Shown: piece by piece, positions 57,519-64,000 of the stretch
Position numbering within the stretch: position 1 is the first letter of the stretch
Layout of the letters: each line of letters opens with the position of its first letter
Assembly: GCA_018666235.1 (NCBI GenBank)
Contig: JABJAB010000015.1
Location: 18,349 to 82,348 of the forward strand
DNA: 64,000 bases
Direction of reading: 5' to 3'
DNA from: Ilumatobacter sp.
GTDB lineage: Bacteria; Actinomycetota; Acidimicrobiia; Acidimicrobiales; Ilumatobacteraceae
Program-made: the position numbers and the translations under genes
The notes under the pieces: generated by a model
What the model saw: the letters and a program-made list of their open reading frames with translations, nothing else
Databases searched by the model: none
What the model was told of the DNA's origin: nothing

Positions 57519-59381
57519 ATGGGGACCCAACGATTGACGGTCGCTCAGGCGATCGTTGCCCATCTCATCGCTCAAACCACCGAACTTGGTGACGGCAGCA
57601 CAGCGTCGCTGTTTCCAGGGGTCTACGGCATCTTCGGTCACGGCAACGTCACCTGCCTCGGGCACGCCCTTGAAGAACGCAAGGACGAACTGCCGACGTG
57701 GCGCGGCCAGAACGAGCAGGGCATGGCGCTTGCCGCGACCGCGTACAACAAGGCGGTCAGGCGCCGGCAAATCATGACGGCGACATCGTCGATCGGGCCC
57801 GGCGCGACCAACATGGTCACGGCCGCAGGAGTGGCTCACTCGAATCGCTTGCCATTGTTGCTGCTCGCGGGTGACACCTTTGCCTCGCGAACTCCGGATC
57901 CGGTCTTGCAGCAGGTCGAACATTTCGGGGTGCCGTCGACCACGGTGAACGATTCGTTCCGACCGGTCGCTCGTTACTGGGACCGCATCACCATGCCCGA
58001 CCAGCTGCTCACGTCGCTGCCTCAGGCGATCGACACCATGCTCGATCCCGCTGACTGTGGCCCGGCATTCCTCGGTCTGCCTCAAGATGTGCAAGCCATG
58101 GCATTTGACGTGCCTGACGAGTTTGTTGCTGCACAGCATCATCGGATCGTTCGGGCCCGACCCGATCGGGGTCAACTCGCAGCAGCGGTCGATGCGTTGC
58201 GCAGCGCCAAGCAACCACTGATCCTCGCTGGCGGTGGTGTCCACTACTCCTTTGCTGAAGCAGCGCTCCTCGCATTTGCCGAGCGGCATCGCATTCCGGT
58301 GGTCGAGACCGTTGCGGGCAAGGCAAGCCTCGTCGCAGCACACGAACTGAACGCGGGACCCATTGGCGTCACAGGCTGCGAATCCGCCAATGCGCTTGCA
58401 GCCCAGGCCGATGTGGTTCTTGCAGTCGGAAGCCGCCTGGAAGACTTCACCACTGGTTCGTGGACGCTGTTCCAGCACCCGGACGTGACGATCATTGGGC
58501 TCAACGCTGCGAGGTTCGACGCCCGCAAGCGGCGTTCCTTGCCACTGGTTGCTGACGCCCGCGCTGGGCTCGAGGAACTCACTGACGCTCTTGCCGACTG
58601 GGTCGTCGATGCAGCATGGACCGAGCGAGCAGCCACAGAGCGGGCCGGCTACCACGCGTACATCGACAAGATTGCTGCGCCAAGCGACGACTCCGTCGCG
58701 GCCGGGGAACCCGTGACCTACGCTCAAGTCGTGGGCGCTGTCGACCGCAACAAGCAACCTGGCGACTATGTGTTGGCGGCTGCCGGTGGATTCCCGGGCG
58801 AGGTCAACAACGGGTGGCGCGCCGACGAGATCAACAGCTTCGACTGTGAATACGGCTTCAGCTGTATGGGCTACGAGATTGCCGGTGGCTGGGGCGCCAA
58901 GATGGCGATGCCAGACCGCGAGGTCATCGTGTTTGTCGGTGACGGCTCGACGATGATGCTCAACTCCGACCTGTACAGCTCGGTCATCGGTGGTCACAAA
59001 ATGATCGTGATCATCTGCGACAACGGCGGGTACGCGGTCATCAATCGGTTGCAGATCAATCAGGGTGGCGTGCCGTTCAACAATCTCCTCGACGACTGCA
59101 AGGGGCCCAACACCGAGGTCCGCGTCGATTTCGAGATGCTGGCCAAGGCGCAAGGATGCAACGCCGAGACCGTGCACACGGTCACGGAATTGGAGTCGGC
59201 GATGGATCGAGCTCGAGCATCTGATCGGACCTACGTGATTGCGCTGCAGACCCATCGCTACGAATGGACTGAGGGCGGAACGTACTGGGAAGTGGGCGTC
59301 CCCGAAGTGTCGAATCGTCCCTCCGTCGTCGCTGCCCACGATGACGTTGCCACTGGAAAGCAGGGCCAACGTCGTGCCTGA
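57519..59381 (+). CDS. iolD: 3D-(3,5/4)-trihydroxycyclohexane-1,2-dione hydrolase
   Basis: Thiamin-diphosphate enzyme that opens the inositol-derived diketone ring to 5-deoxy-glucuronate. The 620 residues match IolD: RLTVAQAIVAHLIAQ, GIFGHGNVTCLGHALEE, ThDP-activating Glu region WRGQNEQGMALAATAYNKA, a central NAD/FAD-like domain with ILAGGGVHYS, and the ThDP-Mg motif VGDGSTMMLNSDLYS followed by CDNGGYAVINRLQ. ATG 57519 has only a weak aaagaag ribosome site and comes after a 50-base gap, the longest inside the second half of the operon. The end overlaps iolG by 8 bases. Confidence 0.95.
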   Translation: MGTQRLTVAQAIVAHLIAQTTELGDGSTASLFPGVYGIFGHGNVTCLGHALEERKDELPTWRGQNEQGMALAATAYNKAVRRRQIMTATSSIGPGATNMVTAAGVAHSNRLPLLLLAGDTFASRTPDPVLQQVEHFGVPSTTVNDSFRPVARYWDRITMPDQLLTSLPQAIDTMLDPADCGPAFLGLPQDVQAMAFDVPDEFVAAQHHRIVRARPDRGQLAAAVDALRSAKQPLILAGGGVHYSFAEAALLAFAERHRIPVVETVAGKASLVAAHELNAGPIGVTGCESANALAAQADVVLAVGSRLEDFTTGSWTLFQHPDVTIIGLNAARFDARKRRSLPLVADARAGLEELTDALADWVVDAAWTERAATERAGYHAYIDKIAAPSDDSVAAGEPVTYAQVVGAVDRNKQPGDYVLAAAGGFPGEVNNGWRADEINSFDCEYGFSCMGYEIAGGWGAKMAMPDREVIVFVGDGSTMMLNSDLYSSVIGGHKMIVIICDNGGYAVINRLQINQGGVPFNNLLDDCKGPNTEVRVDFEMLAKAQGCNAETVHTVTELESAMDRARASDRTYVIALQTHRYEWTEGGTYWEVGVPEVSNRPSVVAAHDDVATGKQGQRRA

Positions 59382-60393
59382 CACTCCCGTTCGATTCGCC
59401 GTGCTCGGCTGTGGCCGCATCGGCAAGATGCATGCTGAGATGCTTGCTCGCCAGGTTCCCGGAGCCTCCGTCAGCGTCGTCTTCGATGTCGTGGAGGCCG
59501 CGGCGCAGGCCGTGGCTGGCGACCTCGGCGTTCGAGTCGCCTCGTCACTCGATGATGCCGTCAACGCAGAAGACGTTGACGCAGTAGCGATCTGCACCAG
59601 CACCGACACCCATGTCGATGCCATGGTCGCTGCGGCAGTCGCCGGCCGAGCGATCTTCTGCGAGAAGCCGATCTCGCTTGACCTGGCAGAGGTGGACCGT
59701 GGTCTCAACGCCGTCGCCGATGCTGGCGTCAAGCTCCAGATCGGTTTCAACCGGCGGTTCGACCCGAGCCACAAAGCCGTCGCCGACGCAGTGCAACACG
59801 GAGCCGTTGGCGACGTGCACCTGTGCAGCATCACCAGCCGCGACCCAGGACCACCGCCCATCGAGTACATCCGCGTCTCTGGCGGAATGTTCAACGACAT
59901 GACAATTCACGACTTTGACATGGCGCGGTACGTCACCGGCAGCGACGTCGTCGAGGTCTACGCGCGCGGAGCTGTTCGTGTCGACCCGGCCATTGGCGAG
60001 GCAGGCGACATCGACACGGGCGTTGTGTTGCTCACCCACGCAAACGGCGCCCTGACCACCATCGACAACAGCAGACGTGCGGCATATGGCTACGACCAGC
60101 GCGTCGAGGCATTCGGCAATCTGGGCAAGGCAGCCTCGGACAACTACCACGACTTCAACAGCGTGCTGGCCACAGAGGCTGGGTATCGGCGGCCGCCGCT
60201 CCAGAACTTCTTCCTCGAGCGTTATGGGCAGAGCTATCTCGACCAGTGGGCTGCCTTCCTCGACTACGTGCGCAGCGACGTGGCGAGCCCGGCCTCGGGG
60301 GCAGACGGTCGAGCCCCACTCGTGATCGCCCAAGCGGCGCAGCGCTCGATGACCGAAAACCGCCCGGTCCGCATTGCCGAGATCGACAACTGA
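59374..60393 (+). CDS. iolG: myo-Inositol 2-dehydrogenase
   Basis: Gfo/Idh/MocA enzyme of 339 residues that oxidises myo-inositol to 2-keto-myo-inositol with NAD. It has RFAVLGCGRIGKMHAEML, ICTSTDTHVDAMVAAAVAGRAIFCEKPISLD, IGFNRRFDPSHKAV, SGGMFNDMTIHDFDMARY with the catalytic Asp-His pair, and the terminal AQAAQRSMTENRPVRI, all as in IolG. GTG 59374 overlaps iolD by 8 bases; an ATG at 59341 would overlap by 41 and has no clear ribosome site, so it is less likely. Confidence 0.93.
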   Translation: MPDTPVRFAVLGCGRIGKMHAEMLARQVPGASVSVVFDVVEAAAQAVAGDLGVRVASSLDDAVNAEDVDAVAICTSTDTHVDAMVAAAVAGRAIFCEKPISLDLAEVDRGLNAVADAGVKLQIGFNRRFDPSHKAVADAVQHGAVGDVHLCSITSRDPGPPPIEYIRVSGGMFNDMTIHDFDMARYVTGSDVVEVYARGAVRVDPAIGEAGDIDTGVVLLTHANGALTTIDNSRRAAYGYDQRVEAFGNLGKAASDNYHDFNSVLATEAGYRRPPLQNFFLERYGQSYLDQWAAFLDYVRSDVASPASGADGRAPLVIAQAAQRSMTENRPVRIAEIDN

Positions 60394-60408
60394 ACGGAAG
60401 ACCCTGAG

Positions 60409-61323
60409 ATGAGCGAACCACTGTCACACTCCGGCCAGCCACTGCGTCACGCCCGCCCGGTCGGCCCGATGCGCAACACCGACCTGGCCCACCATCGCGC
60501 CCGCAACCCGGATGGCTCAGTCCGCATTGACATCACGCCCGACAACGCCGGGTGGGACTTTTTGAGCTTCGCCGTCGTCGAGTTGGAGGCAGGCGACACC
60601 CACACGTCCACGCGGCCCGACGAAGAGACCGCAATCGTGCCAATCTCAGGAGCCGGCACAGTGACCGCCGGAGGGCAGACCTTCGAGATCAGCCGAACTT
60701 CGGTGTTCGAAGAGATGCCCCACATCGTCTACGTCACGCCGGGCGACGCCATCAACGTGGTCGCCTCCGAGGGCGGGTTCGAATTCTCCATCGGCTCAGC
60801 GCCGGCGGAGGGCAAGTACCCGACCCGGTTGATCGAGCCCAAGGAGATGAAGCAGGAGCTCCGCGGTGGCGGTTCGGCATACCGCCATGTCAACCACGTG
60901 CTCGCCCCGCCGATTGACGCCGAACGGCTCATTCTCTATGAGGTCTACGTCCCGCGAGGCACCTGGTCGGGCTGGGCGCCGCATTGCCACGACGGTCGTG
61001 ACGGATCGCCCTACCTCGAAGAGGTCTACTACTTCCGAGTCACACCGGACAACGGATTCGTCATGCAGCGCAACTGGCGCGACGACGAAGACTTCGACGA
61101 GCTGTTCAGCGCCCGTGATGGCGAGGCGGTGCTGGTGACCAAGGGGTATCACTCCTCGGTCGCGTGTCCGAGTTCGCACATGATGTTCCTCAACTATCTC
61201 GCAGGCGAGTTGTACGACGACGAACGTACGACGCCGCCGTGTTTCGACCCCGCGCACCTGTGGATCCAAGACAACTGGGACCACGAAGCATGGGATCTTC
61301 CCGTCGTCTCGAAACCAGAATGA
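60409..61323 (+). CDS. iolB: 5-deoxy-glucuronate isomerase
   Basis: Bicupin isomerase converting 5-deoxy-glucuronate to 2-deoxy-5-keto-gluconate, the substrate of IolC. The 304 residues show DNAGWDFLSFAVVELEAGDTHT in the first cupin and the zinc-site segment WSGWAPHCHDGRDGSPYLEEVYYFRV in the second, with FLNYLAGELYDDERTTPPCFDPAHLWI near the end, all typical of IolB. ATG 60409 has a gaagacc-type weak ribosome site 15 bases after iolG. The stop overlaps the next start by ATGA (61320-61323). Confidence 0.95.
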   Translation: MSEPLSHSGQPLRHARPVGPMRNTDLAHHRARNPDGSVRIDITPDNAGWDFLSFAVVELEAGDTHTSTRPDEETAIVPISGAGTVTAGGQTFEISRTSVFEEMPHIVYVTPGDAINVVASEGGFEFSIGSAPAEGKYPTRLIEPKEMKQELRGGGSAYRHVNHVLAPPIDAERLILYEVYVPRGTWSGWAPHCHDGRDGSPYLEEVYYFRVTPDNGFVMQRNWRDDEDFDELFSARDGEAVLVTKGYHSSVACPSSHMMFLNYLAGELYDDERTTPPCFDPAHLWIQDNWDHEAWDLPVVSKPE

Positions 61324-62159
61324 CCACACCGGGTCTGACCGACAGCGCGGGCCGCTTCTCGATCTTGGCGATCGACCATCGCGATTCGCTCCGCGAGTTC
61401 CTTGCTCCCGACGATCCAGCGTCGATCGATGCCGCATCGATCACGGATCTGAAGATCGAAGTGGTGGAAAGCCTCGCGGATCTCGCCACCGGGGTGATGC
61501 TCGAACCCGAGTACTCGATCCCGCAGGTGCTCGACGCAGGGGTTCTTCCCGCAGGGGTCGGGTTCCTGGCAGCTCTCGAAGCGCAGGGTTACCTCGATGA
61601 TCCGGAGGCGGAACCAACGCGGTTGCTCGACGGGTGGTCGCCGGAATTGGCCAAAGCCTCCGGCGCGTCGTCGGCAAAGTTGCTGCTGCCGTACCGCCCC
61701 GACGGACGGCTGGTTGGCGAACAGGAGGCGTTCGCCATCCAGATGGTCGAGGAGTGCCACGCCCACGACTTACCGATCGCGCTCGAGCCGCTGTTCTATG
61801 GTCTGGCCACCCCCGGCCGTCGATCCGAGCTGATCGTTGAGACCGCTGAGCGCTTTGCTGCCTTCGGTGCGGATCTGCTCAAGCTGCCGTTTCCCGGTTC
61901 GCCGGCAGCGTGCGAACAGGTCACCGCCGCAGTTGAGGTCCCGTGGGCGATGTTGTCGGGGGGCGGATCGTTCGATGACTTCGCCGATCAGATCGCGGTG
62001 GCCAACGCGGCGGGTTGCTCGGGGTTTATGGTAGGTCGTGCGCTGTGGGGCGAGGCTGTTCGCGCTCCAGCTGCAGATCGAGCTGATCTGTTGCAGACGC
62101 TCGTTCGGCCACGGTTCGAGCGACTCGTCGCACTCAACAAGGAGGCCAATCATGGCTGA
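61320..62159 (+). CDS. LacD-like class I aldolase
   Basis: A 279-residue DeoC/LacD-family barrel: GRFSILAIDHRDSLREFL at the start, DLKIEVVESLADLATGVMLEPEYSIP with the Lys of the tagatose-bisphosphate-aldolase type, SAKLLLPYRPDG, IALEPLFYG and DLLKLPFPGSPAACEQV containing a candidate Schiff-base Lys. LacD enzymes cleave ketohexose bisphosphates; in this operon it is a second candidate for cleaving 6-phospho-5-keto-2-deoxygluconate to dihydroxyacetone phosphate and malonate semialdehyde. Coupled to iolB (ATGA) and overlapping the dioxygenase gene by 8 bases. Confidence 0.85.
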   Translation: MTTPGLTDSAGRFSILAIDHRDSLREFLAPDDPASIDAASITDLKIEVVESLADLATGVMLEPEYSIPQVLDAGVLPAGVGFLAALEAQGYLDDPEAEPTRLLDGWSPELAKASGASSAKLLLPYRPDGRLVGEQEAFAIQMVEECHAHDLPIALEPLFYGLATPGRRSELIVETAERFAAFGADLLKLPFPGSPAACEQVTAAVEVPWAMLSGGGSFDDFADQIAVANAAGCSGFMVGRALWGEAVRAPAADRADLLQTLVRPRFERLVALNKEANHG

Positions 62160-63272
62160 TGCATGGTTCGAAGCTGCTCGATGCTCGCTCGACGAGTTCC
62201 GTGCGATCGTCGAGCGTCCAACCGACATCGATGACTACCCGCATGCGAGCCGTAGCGAGCAGGGCGTGGTCATCTATGACGCTGCGGCGCTGACCCCGAG
62301 TAAAGAATGCCTCGGTGAGATCGCCGAGGTGCTCAGCAATGGTCCGGGAATCGTGGTTCTGGAGGGGGCAGTCGCACCTGGGACCATCGATGCAGCAACG
62401 GTTGCGTTCGAGTCAATCATCGATGGCGAACGCGAGATCAAGGGTGAGGTGGGTGACCACTTCGCGACGGCGGGCGACAACGATCGGGTATGGAACGCGC
62501 TCGAGAAACTGGCCATTGCCGACCCGGACGTGTTCGTCGACTACTACGCCAACGATGCGATTGCGTTGGCCTCGCTCGCGTGGCTCGGCCCCAACTATCA
62601 AATGACCTCACAGGTCAACGTTGTCAACCCGGGTGGGAAAGCGCAGCAGCCTCACCGCGATTACCACCTCGGGTTCATGGAGGACGACGTCGCCGAAGAA
62701 TACCCGGCGCACATTCACCGATTGTCTCCGTTGCTCACGTTGCAGGGCGCGGTGGCGCACTGCGACATGCCGATCGAGACGGGACCAACGATGTACATGC
62801 CGCATTCCCAGAAGTACGACGCCGGCTACGTGGCGTGGCGTCGCGATGATTTCAAGGAGTACTTCGCGGAGCACCATCGCCAGTTGCCGCTCGCAAAAGG
62901 TGATGCAGTGTTCTTCAACCCGGCCGTGTTCCACGGCGCTGGAACGAACCGCACCGCCGATGTCCGCCGTATGGCGAACCTGCTGCAGGTCAGTACCGCA
63001 TTTGGGCGAGCCATGGAGGCGATCGACCGGCGGGCCATGGTCAGAGCGATCTATCCGAGTTTGCTCGCGCGACTCGATGCTGGCGTCGATCGAGCCTGTC
63101 TCGATCGGGCGATTTCGGCCTCCGCGGAGGGATACGCTTTTCCGGGTGACCTCGACGCCGATCAACCGGTCGACGGACTCTCCTCGCCCTCCGACGCAGC
63201 GATCGTGCGTCGTGCGCTCGACGAGCGCCGGACACCTCAACAACTCGATGAACAACTGAAGGAACCAACGCC

Positions 63273-63276
<4 letters not shown>
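62152..63276 (+). CDS. Phytanoyl-CoA dioxygenase-family Fe(II)/2-oxoglutarate oxygenase
   Basis: A 374-residue non-haem iron oxygenase. The facial triad is clear: His168 and Asp170 in QQPHRDYHLGF, and distal His261 in NPAVFHGAGTNRTADVRR, with Arg272 or Arg273 for 2-oxoglutarate. TGPTMYMPHSQKYD between them is typical of the PhyH family. It is not part of the known inositol pathway, yet it is embedded between the LacD-like aldolase and iolA with start and stop overlaps on both sides. Hydroxylation leading to demethylation of O-methyl-inositols would fit but is inference; other hydroxylations are possible. Confidence 0.88.

Positions 63277-64000
<724 letters not shown>

Noticed and set aside
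57405..59900. An 831-codon minus-strand open frame opposite iolD and iolG.
   Set aside because: Composition is Arg/Ser/His-rich without any domain, and both sense-strand genes are certain.

Overview
The window is one continuous, densely coded piece of a high-GC actinobacterial chromosome. I see no rRNA, tRNA, phage, insertion sequence or CRISPR array. The actinobacterial assignment rests on a fused E2-E1 2-oxoglutarate metabolism enzyme (kgd), the mismatch endonuclease NucS, a mycothiol-type formaldehyde dehydrogenase with its metallo-beta-lactamase partner, a UvrD2-like helicase with a C-terminal HRDC domain, and an actinobacterial-style inositol cluster. The mix resembles the class Acidimicrobiia (for example Ilumatobacter relatives), but that placement is inference. 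No gene-free stretch exceeds 300 bases. Many same-strand neighbours overlap by 4 bases (ATGA, GTGA or TTGA), and tail-to-tail neighbours are often only 4-22 bases apart.

Layout. 0-2.7 kb (minus): S-(hydroxymethyl)mycothiol dehydrogenase, metallo-beta-lactamase fold hydrolase and mannose-6-phosphate isomerase, translationally coupled. 2.8-10 kb: a lipoprotein, nucS, a UbiB/AarF kinase, a VOC protein, a secreted protein with a missing start codon plus a small membrane protein, an enoyl-CoA hydratase with a proline-rich repeat leader, CysQ, and an alpha/beta hydrolase. 10-25 kb: EttA, a nitronate monooxygenase-like enzyme, an aldo/keto reductase, a divergent FtsH-like protease, kgd, a HAD hydrolase, an unusual NYN-S1 protein with a histone-H1-like tail, exonuclease III and a UvrD2-like helicase. 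25-35 kb: PH-domain protein, metal-receptor-fold protein, galactokinase, hydrolase, CoA-transferase, LmbE-type deacetylase, lipoprotein, dGTPase, ObgE and ProB. 35-46 kb: PspA, MurJ, a coiled-coil membrane protein, a sulfatase broken by a 1-base frameshift, a CbxX-type AAA ATPase, an orphan PEP-utilising swivel-domain protein, and a CoxD/CoxE-type MoxR-VWA pair.

45.8-64 kb is the most distinctive part: a myo-inositol (cyclitol) catabolic and uptake locus. A LacI-family regulator is divergent from the catabolic run. Between them lies a sigma70-like promoter followed by a perfect 20-bp palindrome covering the predicted start of transcription. Downstream come an IolE-like protein, a sugar-type ABC importer (binding protein, an oversized permease, a single ATPase), IolC, a Cgl0159-like barrel, a Gfo/Idh dehydrogenase, IolD, IolG, IolB, a LacD-like aldolase, an Fe(II)/2-oxoglutarate dioxygenase and IolA/MmsA (cut by the window end). 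On the other strand the regulator is followed by a second Gfo/Idh dehydrogenase, a secreted serine protease and an iodotyrosine-deiodinase-like nitroreductase. Together these can import an inositol, oxidise it, dehydrate it, open the ring, isomerise, phosphorylate and cleave it, and convert malonate semialdehyde to acetyl-CoA. The dioxygenase, the second aldolase and the extra dehydrogenases suggest a wider substrate range, possibly including methylated or stereoisomeric inositols (inference).
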